From assembly GCA_023014485.1 (NCBI GenBank), contig JAJOZX010012099.1, positions 1 to 64,000 of the forward strand: a stretch of DNA of 64,000 nucleotides, written 5' to 3'. Below are positions 10,176-20,727 of this stretch, piece by piece. Below the pieces are notes generated by a model, which saw only the letters and a list, made by a program, of their open reading frames with translations, ran no database searches and was not told where the DNA came from. The DNA is from Bathynomus jamesi. Lineage: Eukaryota > Arthropoda > Malacostraca > Isopoda > Cirolanidae. Position numbers and translations under genes: made by a program. Every line of letters begins with the position of its first letter. Position 1 is the stretch's first letter.

Positions 10176-12405
10176 ATGAAAGGCATATGGCAGAAATGAC
10201 TATAAATACCTCAAACAGCTACGTAGAATGTGTAGCAGCAAAAGTTGAAAAATTAAATATGGTACTAATTGTAATGTTCAGACCCCCGAACACACCAACC
10301 TCAAAATTCTCTGATTCTATTACAAAGGTAAGAAACTGGGTAAAGGATCTACACTCTCCAACCTCAAATATTTTTCTCTGTGGTGATTTTAATTTTCCAT
10401 TCATGAAATATAAAAGGATAGGAAAAAATATGTGTGTACACCAGGACAAGGGGGGGCACACGGGAAGACCAAGAGCAGGTAAAAATGCTACTAGCTTTAG
10501 CTGATGAATTTATGTTAACACAAGAAATAACAGAAAACACAAGAAAAACAACTGCCTAGATTTGGTATTCACAAACAATAGTAACCTAATTGATGATGTA
10601 GAAATATCCACAACTATAATATCAGACCACAACATTATTGAAATAACAACCAATATAAAAGCAACAGGAAAGGAAAGAACACGAACAACAGAAAGAAGCA
10701 AATTCATAATTTTTAATTTTCACTCCAAAGCTATAAACTGGGAAGATGTTGCATCCAGCATGGAAGTAATAGATTGAAAATCCATCTTTGAGGCCAAGAC
10801 AAAGGAAGAGATGCTAATGACCTTAGAGGAGAAGACACTGGAAATTGTGGAAAGACATGTCCCAAAAATACAACAAAGAGAAAAGAGAAGCAGGTTCGAG
10901 AGACAAAAGAGGTCATTGTTCCAAAAGAGAAGAAGAGTGACAACATCAGAAAAATATTAAATGATAAACTGCACACTATTGATGATGTCATACAGGAACT
11001 AATTGAGAAGCAACAGAAAAAGATGACAATGATGCTATACAAGCGATAAAGGTTAACTCAATGTACTTCTATAATTTTGTAAAAAGGAAGTTCACAAACC
11101 ATGTGACTATCAGACCTCTGAAAAACGAGAACAGTGCTTGATCTGATGATCTAACAGAAGTATCTGAAATATTAAGAGCTCAGTATGAATCATCTTTTAG
11201 TATCCCAAAAACTAACAAACTGATATGCGATAGAAACGCATTCTTTGAAGAAGAACTTCAAGGGGAAAGTATAACAGACTTGGACTTTATAACAGATGAT
11301 ATTACACAAGCTATCTGGAAACTAAAAGCACATTCAGTGGCAGGACCAGATAAATGGAATGCCACACTGATCAAAAACTGCAAGAATGCAATTGGTGAGC
11401 CCCTATATTGGATATGGAGATGATCACTAGACATGGGAGAAATACCTGGGCATCCTGAAGAGCATGAACAATATTGAACATCGTCCCAATATATAAAGGA
11501 GGAGATCGATCCGAGGCCTAAAACTATAGGCCGGTGTTGCTTACATCTCGTCTCATTAAAATATTTGAAAGAATAGTTAGACAGAAAATCTATGACATTT
11601 TAGAAACTCGGGAAAAAATTCAATGATAACCAACATGGGTTTTGGTCAAGTAGATCATGCGTATCACAACTAATGAAACAACAACAACAACATTATTGAT
11701 GCACTTGAAAGTAATGAAAACTGTGATGTAATATACATGCCCAAAGCATTCAACAAATGTGACCATGGAATCATAATACATAAACTGAAATATATGGGAA
11801 TAACAGGAAAAGTAGGGAAATGGATATATAATTTCCTGAGTGAGTGGCAGCAAGTTGTTACAGTACAAGGAGTATCTTCATCAGAATCAGAGGTCCTCAG
11901 CTCACTACCACAAGGAACAGTATTAACTCCACTACTCATCATAATCATGCTAACTGACATAGATGAGGATGTTACCAGAGACAGCACAGTAACATCCTTT
12001 GCTGATGACACAAAGATTAGTAGACAAATAAGAAACTCGGAAGATATAGGATCTCTACAAACCAACATGAACAGAATCTACAAGTGGATAGAAGACAACA
12101 ATATGAAGTTTAACAGAGAAATTTCAGCTGTTACGGTACAGAAAAAGAGAAGACCTAAAATCCATGGAATATTATACCACAAATGGACAGGAAATTCAGA
12201 GAAATTCTAAAGCAAAAGATTTAGGGGTTGTAATGACTGATAATGTGAAATTTGAAACAAAATAAGATAGCAGTAAACAGAACAAAGATAATAAGTGGGC
12301 AGATACTGAGAACCTTTATACAAAGGGATAGGAATATAATGATTCCTCTACTGAAAACACTGATCATACCCAAATTGGAATACTGCTCAGTCCTTACATG
12401 CCCAT
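10176..12405 (+). pseudogene. CR1-like LINE (copy b), endonuclease and RT
   Basis: This is the longest copy of this LINE. The apurinic endonuclease part carries VLIVMFRPPNTP, FLCGDFNFPFMKY and IISDHNIIEITT. The reverse transcriptase part carries AGPDKWNATLIK, MPKAFNKCDHGIIIHKLKYM, SSLPQGTVLTPLL and the catalytic TSFADDTKIS at about 11995, with both Asp residues intact. Stops and frameshifts interrupt it throughout. The hAT-like element at 12406 cuts it just after codons equal to the ITCPL segment, and the expected 3' remainder does not reappear on the other side. Confidence 0.85.
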
Positions 12406-13986
12406 TAGGGTGTCCAAAAAAATAAATGTTGAAAATTTGTAGGTCTTACCCCCTAAAATTGTTAGCTAAGTTGAAAAAACTCTAAATATAAACTTTTAAT
12501 AAGTTTAAAAAATTCTAAGTGGTGCCACATCGCATTTGAATTTAGATGTTTTTAAAAACCTTTTTTGCTTCTTCCCCATAATATAGATTTATTGTGTCTT
12601 TACGAAAAATGTTTTGATATATATAATTTTTTTGCATAATATAGATTTTTTATGCTTATTGTGGTTAAATATTCCAAAGCACATCTTGTATGAGTGGTAC
12701 TGAACATGTTGAGGCAAGAATCGCATCTTTTCTATTGATACTTGTATTCACGGTTTTCCATGAAATAGATTGTCACTTTTCCCATTAAGTGCTCATCTTG
12801 CGTAAATGTGTTGAAAGGGCATTCCTATAACAATTATATTTTTTATTCACAAGCCTTTCGCCAACCTGTCATTTGCAGTGTATTGTTTGCAGTCATTTGC
12901 AGTTCGTTTGCAGTGTTGCAATAGTGAATAATCGTATTAGAAATGGCAAGTTCCTCAATGAAAACTCGCAGAAATACCAAAATATGGCTCATTGGACAAC
13001 CAATTGAAATGATATGTGGGAGAAAATTTCCTTCCAAAGGTGATGTGCTCTGTCGTCTTTTTTATTTACTTAATTACTTAAGGAAGGAAAACTGAGAAGC
13101 TTCTAAAGCTGTTTACATAGAGGTAGTTGAATTTTGGGAACAAGCTAGAATTCCAACAAGAGCTGATTATAATGTTATACCAATGATTGAAAAAGTATAT
13201 ACAGAATACCGTATAGAATGCTCCAAAAATTAAAATTCCAGTGCTCCGAAACTCATTGTGAGAAAGAGAGATTGTTTCAGGACAGTTTAAACGATCTCTT
13301 TGATATTGCTCACCATAAAGTGCATGAGATGATTAAGATTAAAGAAGACAGAATTCCTCCAAGCTCAAAAAAACAGAAGGGAAGAAAAGGATATATGGCT
13401 AATGTTGACAAAGCATTATCAGAAAAAGAAGATTGTAAAAGGAAGAGAGAGTCAGCTAAAGAATGGTTAGCATGTAGGGAAAGTAAGAGAAAGGAGGAAG
13501 AAACAAAGTCTGCCAAATTGACTTCATCAAGTAACATCAGTAGTGAAGATGAGACAATGAGCATGAGTAGTGAAGATGAGACAATGAGCATGAGTAGTGA
13601 AGATGAAACAATGTTGTGTAAAACTAACACGGCATCAAAAAATAATGCAGGCAAGAAGGTTCCTAGCAAACCAAGTAAGAAGGAACTTGTAACATGAGAC
13701 ATTGCAGTTGCACTGGATAGATAGAATATGTCTGATAGACAGGCTGTATATGTGCTATCAGCTGCTGCCTCTGCATTAGATCATGATCTTGATGACTTGT
13801 CCATAAGCAGAAGTACAGTTCGTCGAAAGAGAATGGATGTACATGAGAAAATTGCAAAAGATTTAAAAGAATCCTTTAATCCTGAATGTTCTTTAATGGT
13901 GCATTGGGATGGAAAAATGCTAATTGATTTAACTGGAAATGAAAAAGTTGAAAGATTAGCAGTGTTGGTGTCAGGAAGAGGCAAAT
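12406..13986 (+). mobile_element. hAT-like clan, copy A (3'-truncated)
   Basis: The left end reads TAGGGTGTCCAAAAA, preceded by CR1 sequence ending ATGCCCAT. Coding pieces follow. ERLFQDSLNDLFDIAHHKVHE at 13270-13340 and the acidic triple repeat SSEDETMSM at 13540-13612 lie in one frame that stops at 13697. SDRQAVYVLSAAASALDHDL, ISRSTVRRKR and MVHWDGKML follow in a second frame. These line up with copies B, C and D. The element breaks off in a short (TA)n at 13985, where a CR1 3' end begins, so everything after the HWDGK motif is absent. Confidence 0.78.
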
Positions 13987-13996
13987 ATATATATAT

Positions 13997-14838
13997 ATCA
14001 AATGTTCCACACAATGATCCCTTATTTCACAAAGGTCAAGCTTGTTACCCCTCCTCTCGAGTTGGCCTGGTGAAGTAAAGAGTTGGTTTCTTGTACTCTC
14101 CACCTCACATAGCCAGGTATGCCTGGCTCATTGGGGATTGTTCTGAGCCAGGCATCTAATCCTCTTTTGAAGATGTCCACCGCAACACCTCTCATGTTTG
14201 TTAGTTCTTTGGGCAGATGATTAAACAGTCTTGGTCCTCTTGCAACAAAACTATTTTCTTTCAGGGTTAAAGATGTTTCCTGTCTAGTTTTTAATTTGGG
14301 AACACGACAGTCTTCCTTTTCTACTTTCCACTGCTGATTAGAGTAAGATTAGGGGCTAGTTTCTCCATTATTTTTGAGCTGTAAATAATGGTGTACCGTA
14401 TATATCTCTTCTCCTTTCCAGTGAATATTGGTTTAATTCGCATAACCTTTCTCAGTAATTTAGTTCTTTGCACCCATTGATATTGGCTGTGAAGTTTCTC
14501 TGAATCCCTTCTAGCTGTCTAATGTCTTCCTTTTTATATGGGCATGTTAGGACTGAGCAGTATTCCAATTTGGGAATGATCAGTGTTTTCAGTAGAGGAA
14601 TCATTATATTCCTATCCCTTCATTTAAAGGGTCTCAGTATCTGCCCAGTTATTCTCTCTGCTCTGTTTACGACTATCTTATTCTGTGTTTCAAATTTCGC
14701 ATCATCAGTCATTACAACACCTAAATCTTTTGCTTTAGAATTTCTCTGAATTTCCTGTACATTTGGGGTATAGGTCCTCCCTTTTTCTGTACCATAACAA
14801 TTGAAATTTCTCAGTGTTAAACTTCATATTGTTGTTTT
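13997..14838 (-). pseudogene. CR1-like LINE copy c, 3' part
   Basis: On the minus strand this encodes the thumb and C-terminus of the same LINE as copies a and b (IPLLKTLIIPKLEYC, PGVPGYVRWRAQE). The end at 13997 matches the 3' terminus of copy a. The left part of the gene is displaced to 24427-25790 by the 9.58 kb hAT insertion. Rejoining the flanks reproduces the uninterrupted sequence of copy a at 8385-8420, which serves as an empty site. Confidence 0.85.
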
Positions 14839-15174
14839 TAGGGATGCACTGGATATCCAGAAACTATCTGGTATCTGGCCTATCTGGCCTCTTTTTGATA
14901 TCTGGCTGGATAGCTGGATATCACGTTCCTATCCAGCCGGATAGCTGGATAGTTAACTTTTTTTTTGGTAAATTTACTCATGTTCAAAGTTATAACAGTT
15001 TTTGCATAAAATGAAAAAAAAACATTTCAAAAATCATAAACTAAAAAATTTTAAAAAATGCTTAATTTTTGTGCAGTGATGGTATCATCCCATGGATACC
15101 ACATTTATGGAAATCGCCCTGTACTTTGGAAGTTGTTAATGATCATACTTCAAAGGTTAATCAATTAATTTTAA

Positions 15175-15262
15175 TTTTGAATTTTAATTCTAAATTATGC
15201 AGGTATTTGAATATAAGGTACCTTTTAGGAATACTTAACAAATATTGTTTATCTAGTAATAT
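15175..15262 (+). repeat. 85-bp direct repeat inside hAT-2 (copy 1)
   Basis: The block TTTTAATTCTAAATTATGCA through ATTGTTTATCTAGTAATA recurs in the same orientation at about 18890-18975 with about six differences. One copy lies near the left end of hAT-2 and the other in an intron of its transposase gene. Confidence 0.8.
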
Positions 15263-15271
15263 ATATTTACA

Positions 15272-16483
15272 CAGGGTGTCCCATAAGTCTGGCATCATAG
15301 GAAAAATAATAAAAAAAGGCAAAACAAAAGTTTTTATTTACAGAGCATGCTCAATATGTCCACCATTGTTTTCAATACACAAATTCAGACGTGATACCCA
15401 GTCAGCAAGCACATGGTGAATGATGTCAGGAGTAATGGTGTTACATGCCCCAATAATGCGCTGCCGCAAATGTTCAACACTCATAATTTTCTCTGCATAT
15501 ACCAGCGCTTTCAAGTGGCCCCAGAGATAAAAATCTAGTGGCATGAGATCTGGGCTTCTAGCTGGCCATTCCACAGACCCTCGATGTCCTATCCAATGAC
15601 CAGGGAATTGTTGGTACAGGTATTCCCTTACTTGGGTGATGTAATGTACAGGAGCGCCATCTTGCTGGAACCATGTTGGGAAATTTCCTTCTTCATTCAA
15701 GACACTAGGAAATGCTTCTTCCTTGAGCATACGTAGGTAGGTGCCTCCAGTGACATGTTCATTAAAAAAGGGGGGGCCTATGATGTGATCATTCCAAGTG
15801 CCACACCATACCATCACCCGAGATGCACCTTGTTCCTTTGAAGAGGTATACTAGTGAGGGTTGTTTTGAGACCAGTAGTGGGTGTTCTGTCGATTTACCT
15901 CACCGTTTCCATAAAAAACAGCCTTGTCACTGAAAAGAATGGTGGATGGGAAATTGGCATCCCGAGCATATTGTTCCATAGCCCATTCACAAAATTCCAT
16001 CCGCCAGTTGGGATCATCATTGCTTAATTTCTGTAGGATCTGAAGTTTATATGGATGCCATTTGTGAGCCTGAAGAATGCGATGGATGCTACTTTTCAAC
16101 ACTCCTGTCTCAGCAGACAATTGCTGAAGACTTATTGGGACTTCTGTTAAAATGAGCCAGGATAGCAGTCACTGTATCATTGTCAGTGGACCTCCTTGAA
16201 GGTCCACTGCGTGGTTTATCTTCTATGGATCCTGTTTCCTTAAACTTTGCAACAAGTCTGCTAACACAACTCTGTGTTATTGGCTCATGGTCTGGATGCA
16301 GTCTGTTAAATTCAGCAGCAGCCTCTCTCTGACTCCAATTTCCTATGAGTAGAATTATCTGGATTCGTTCTTCCTTGCTCACATACATTATGGCCTGTAG
16401 AAAGAGAAAAATATGAATTATGGTTTGTAGAAATAGAAAAATATGAATTTTTTCCTATGATGCCGGACTTATGGGACACCCTG
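15272..16483 (-). mobile_element. DD41D Tc1/mariner-type element 1
   Basis: The terminal inverted repeats start CAGGGTGTCCCATAAGTCTG on the left and CAGGGTGTCCCATAAGTCCG on the right, at least 35 bp with few differences. The right end is followed by TA. At 1212 bp it is close to full length. It sits inside hAT-2 next to short TA-rich sequence. Confidence 0.93.
15338..16388 (-). pseudogene. DD41D transposase, three frames
   Basis: The start is ATG at 16388. The N-terminal helix-turn-helix has KEERIQIILLIGNWSQREAA, then SVSRLVAKFKETGS, RPRSGP-like KPRSGPSRR, and SSIHRILQAHKWHPYK. The first catalytic Asp is in STILFSDKAVF, where the residue after Asp is Lys instead of the usual Glu. The second is in FQQDGAPVHY and the third in SPDLMPLDFYLWG. 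Forty-one residues separate the second and third Asp, which defines the DD41D spacing. The C-terminus ends ENNGGHIEHAL. A frameshift near 16115 and a stop at about 15850 disable it. Confidence 0.88.
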
Positions 16484-16520
16484 TATGTATGTATGTATGC
16501 ATGTATGTGTGTATATGTAT

Positions 16521-16527
16521 GTGTGTA

Positions 16528-16569
<42 letters not shown>

Positions 16570-16570
16570 T
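16521..16570. repeat. (TA)n plus poly-T
   Basis: A TATG-to-TA tract that ends in a run of about 13 T. The T run is the complement of the A tail of the retroposon-like repeat next to it. Confidence 0.9.
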
Positions 16571-16582
16571 TTTTTTTTTTTA

Positions 16583-16832
16583 GTTCAGGAAGAACTGATT
16601 CGCCTCTATTTAAAGGGCATATCTCAGCGGAAAAACAAAGAAAAAGTGAGAGGAAAGACAGAGGAAAAAGAAAGGGTGGAGGGGACAGTCGAAGTGGAAA
16701 AAGACCAAGGACTGCAGAGTCGAGCCCCATCATCCTTGGGTGCTAGGGCCGGGAGGGCGCACGTGAAACCTCCAGGAACAAGCACGTACAAAGAGCACTC
16801 AAGAGCACGAGCTTAGAACCCCCTTGCGGGGA
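16583..16832 (-). repeat. Retroposon-like repeat, full copy
   Basis: About 250 bp from TTCAGGAAGAACTGATTCGC to CCCCCTTGCGGGGATATATA. The minus strand is sense, because the A tail is at the 16570 side. It has a G/C-rich centre (TAGGGCCGGGAGGGCGCAC) and lies between two (TA)n tracts. Other copies are at 1671, 38806, 47522 and 47828. It lacks a recognisable coding frame and a convincing tRNA, 5S or 7SL head, so its class is unknown. Confidence 0.82.
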
Positions 16833-16876
16833 TATATATATATATATATATTATTATATATATATATATATTATAT

Positions 16877-16912
<36 letters not shown>

Positions 16913-16940
16913 ATATATATATATATATATATATTGTATA
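16829..16940. repeat. Compound (TA)n/(GT)n microsatellite
   Basis: TA repeats with a central (TG)n block of about 30 bp (16877-16908). Confidence 0.93.
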
Positions 16941-18082
16941 TATATTAGGGTGGCCTTTATAATGCTGTTATAAAACATATTAAACAATAGTAATACTTGT
17001 TGATGGAGAGTCCATGTACTTGTTGTACTTCATATTTTTCATGAGAAATAGTTTCTCTGCATTTGAAGTCAGTAGTCTGTTTCGATTGTCTGTGTAAATC
17101 TTGGCTGCTGCACTGAACAAATGTTCTGAGCTGACAGAACTGGGTGGTGCACTGAGATACTTGATAACCAGAGGTTTTAAGTGTGGATATTCGTTGTTTT
17201 TCATACTCCACCACCTTATTGGGCTGTTCTGTCATGGTAAAAGTGGTTTGTCAAGATATTTTTCCATTTCTGCTTTCAAAACCTTGCTCATTTTGATTTT
17301 TCAGGAGGTTTTGGTCACACTGCCAGGACTTGTCATAGTTATATGACTTCTATCCGATGAAAAACTTTCACAGGATTCCATAGTTTCCTTGACATTATCT
17401 TTTTCTTCATCAATGCTGCTGTCAGTGTCTTGTTTGGTTGTATTGTCAATCAGCTCGTCAAAGCACTTCCAGATGTCCTCATGTGTTTCTGAAAGTAATG
17501 ATGTTTGTTTGGTTGTTTCATCTCGTTTGGTCTCCTTTCCAACCTTTTGTTTTTCATTTACATTTTCATTGGAAAGCATTTCTTCTATGACCCATTGTTT
17601 TGCTTTTGCGTTATCTCTTAGAAATTTTGTTTTGAATCTTGGGTCTAGAAAGGTAACCAAAACAAAACATTTTCTATTCATTATGTTGTTTTGTTTGTCT
17701 GTAGAAAGTGAATTTCTACAGACTTCTTCAGCTCATCTTTTAGTGTTTGTATTCTGGTGTCTTTTTGCCTCTTTGAAAGATAGGAATGAAGCGTCATTAT
17801 TGCTGGAATTACATAAGAGATTGTTTCATTATCGGCACTAGCCTGTTTTGAGATTTCTTCAAATGGTTGCAAAACTCTGACAACATTTTCTACTAGAGCC
17901 CATTCGTAAGCTGCCATGGTTGGAGTGTCATGCTCAGCAGCATATGCTGTCCCAGCCTGTCTCTGTCCATGCACTCATTCCAACATGTAGTAGGTTGAAT
18001 TCCACCTTGTTGGCACATCCTGGATTAGTTTGTGTGGTGGTAGCTTTAGGTTTTCTTGAATTTCTTTTAGTTTGGTCCAGGA

Positions 18083-18603
18083 CAGGACAGTACGCAGGAT
18101 TTCTGCATGGGGGTGGTTCAGAAATCGAAAATTTCTTTATGATCAGGTTTTATTCGCTTAAGATATCAACGTGATTGTTTAATACTTATGATCATATGGT
18201 GACACATATTTTAGTGAGTTAACGTTGTTCTAATCATTATTGTAAAATAAAATGCAAATCTGGAAAATTTCAGGAAGTCTTAAAAAATAGATTTAATAAA
18301 AAGGTATTTTTTTTGCATTTTACAACTATTGCAAACATCGAGTAGATTTCATGAAATCATCTAGGATTTCATCAACACTGATGCTGAGGTCCTGATGAAT
18401 GTTAAGAGCAGCGAGACCATTCAAATGATTCTCAGACATGCTGTTCCAGAGATAATTCAGGAAAATTACAGAAAATTCAGGTGTAATATATATATATATA
18501 TATGTGTGTGTGCAATGCAAATTCTATGTAATGTAAGGTCTAATGTAAATTTATTCTCAATGGGGGGGTTGAACCCCCAAACCCCCCCTTGTGTACAGCC
18601 TTG
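18083..18603 (-). mobile_element. Internally deleted hAT inside the hAT-2 gene
   Basis: The ends are CAGGACAGTACGCAGG and, inverted, CAAGGCTGTACACAAG. A run of G/C (GGGGGGGTTGAACCCCC) lies near the right end. The flanking 8-mers GTCCAGGA (18075-18082) and GTGCAAGA (18604-18611) match at 6 of 8 positions and split the hAT-2 frame exactly. On the minus strand at 18326-18480 a remnant reads SENHLNGLAALNIHQDLSIS. That resembles the hAT dimerisation segment of the ZMYM/52-kDa-repressor-like group, a different hAT lineage from its host. Confidence 0.7.
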
Positions 18604-18970
18604 GTGCAAGATAAAGAGGAGTGATTGAAGTGAGTAACGATTTTTTGGCCTTTAGCCAATACGTCTGCTATTGCTCATTGAGAGAAGATGGAGTCATTAA
18701 TTACAAGCTGAAGAGTGTGCATGAATCAGCTCACTCCTGCACTTGTCAGGCCTGTAAGAAAGAAATGAACATATTTTTTACCTGTATTTTATGTCATTAC
18801 TTAACATTTATTTTCAAGTGTGTACAAAGAATAAACATTAAACACTATTCAAATTAGGTAACAATAAGTGGTATAACTAAATGAAATTTTAATTCTAAAT
18901 TATGCAGGTATTTGAATATAGGATACTTTTTAGGAATACTAAACAAATATTGTTTATCTAGTAATAAATG

Positions 18971-19013
18971 TTTATGTACACTTTGTTTTAAGTTAAGACA
19001 AAGTGTACATAAA
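18971..19013. repeat. Perfect 16-bp hairpin
   Basis: TTTATGTACACTTTGT (18971-18986) and its reverse complement (18998-19013) are separated by 11 bases. It lies in the presumed intron of the hAT-2 transposase, next to the second copy of the 85-bp direct repeat. Confidence 0.85.
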
Positions 19014-20727
19014 TATTTAAAGTTAAACTTTTAACTTAACTGTTCCAATGGTGATGTTGGTAGCATTGTCTCTAAGGATGAGATCGACCTGCTCCGGTTT
19101 TATCTTCCATTCATCCAATGCGCTGTTCAACATGTCTGCTATGTTAAATCCTGTGTGTGACTGAGGAAAATGTTTGCAGCTTAACATATAAATGTTGCTT
19201 TTCATATTGTCTGAGTTCAAGAAATGAACTGTCAAGCTGATGAAAACTGATTGTTGGTTGTACTGGTCCAGATAGTCATAAATGACAAGACTGTAGCCTG
19301 TGACACCTTTTGTTGTACGGATTCTCTCACTTTTCCATACAACTCGGGTAAGGCCATTTCAGTGAAGTATTTTCTGCTTGGGAGTGGGTATTTTGGAGCA
19401 ATTGTAGTTATGAGATCACAAAATCCCTCTTTCCACCAAAGTGAAGGGTTCAGCATCCAAAGCCATCATTTGAACTGAAATTAGAATAATTGAGAAATTT
19501 ACGTCAACACATCAAGATTTTTCTACATCTATTCATACTTGATAAAAATAATTTTTAATAAAAATATTTTTTAAAGAAATTTATAAAAATTATAATTACA
19601 ATTCTTTATATAAAAATTAATTAAAAAATTACTAATTACCTGTTTTTCTTGGGCAATTATTAATTACTTGGGCAAATATGGAATACTAATTACTCTACTT
19701 ACCAATCTTGTTGGGTTGGTGATGGCTTTGGCTCGAGGGTCTGTCAAATTCCACATCTTGGTTCTTTCCATGGTTGCCTCAAGAGTTGGTTGAGCAGCGA
19801 CTGGTTTACTTGTTTCCTTTGATAAATTCAGTCCTGTGTCCTCTTCACCAGCTTGTGCATTTTTGTAATGATGTGGATGTTTGCTTTTTAGATGATTCCA
19901 CATAGGTTTAGTTGAGTATGATTTTGGGGTTTTCCCCCCAATTTATTAGTCTTGATGAAGATTTCACATCACAAATTGTGCATTCAGCTTTATTTTATTC
20001 AGTATATACTCTAAAATATTTCCAAATAATAGATTTTGCTTGAGCCATTATTCCAAATTAGACAAAAATTACAAAATAATGCCTATGTTCTACAATCTGT
20101 AAAGAGAAATAATGAAATCAAGGATAAAAAATGAAAAAAATTGACACAAGCAAAGTGATATCACAAATTTTTTGACATGATTACAACTATTATGATAATA
20201 TTTAAACATTTTAATTACAAGAATGATGATCATTTAGAAAAATGTCCAGTTACAATGTTCAGTTCAAAGTGACAACACTGTCTTTCATTTACATAATTTT
20301 TCACAGACATAAAATGTATACAGACACTTCCACATATTACAGTATTTTTCAGTTTTTATACGATATTATATTAAAAATATGTATTAGTGAGATGTTAGTT
20401 CAATTAGGTAAGTTTAGTTAGGTTAACTAATATATGTATAATTTAGAAAAATATTTTAATATTACTATAGTTATAATAGATTGAATTGACACATTTTCAA
20501 ATGTAGACATTTATTTGAATGTGCATATAATTAAGATATGAAAATAATGAATATACACAACAGTGTTGTAACTCTGAAGCATTGTAACATTGATAATGTA
20601 GTGCACCATTAAAGAAAATCTTATTACATTTATTAACACACTACACACAGAAAAATAGCACATGACAAAAGCTTATACACACAACAACAGCAAAAAGTCA
20701 AGTCGAGTGAATTCTAAACACGTGCAA

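Larger units (their letters stand above)
16957..19995 (-). pseudogene. BED-finger hAT transposase of hAT-2
   Basis: Read on the minus strand, the parts come in the expected order. A BED zinc finger (CTICDVKSSS at about 19985, then MWNHLKSKHPHHYK) comes first. Next is the first catalytic region, LSFMTIWTS near 19275, which lacks the Asp of the usual TTDIWTS. Then come LILRDNATNIT (second Asp), FMHTLQLVIND near 18690, LIQDVPTRWNSTYYM near 18010, LVTFLDPRFKTKF near 17650 and the dimerisation segment SSVSSEHLFSAAAKIY near 17110. Several frameshifts and stops are present. An intron-like gap with GT-AG ends (about 19041 to 18748) and a deleted hAT at 18083-18603 interrupt it. Confidence 0.85.

Noticed and set aside
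13540..13612. The SSEDETMSM triple repeat as a stand-alone satellite
   Set aside because: It lies within the acidic region of the hAT-like copy A coding sequence, where copies B and D also have acidic stretches.
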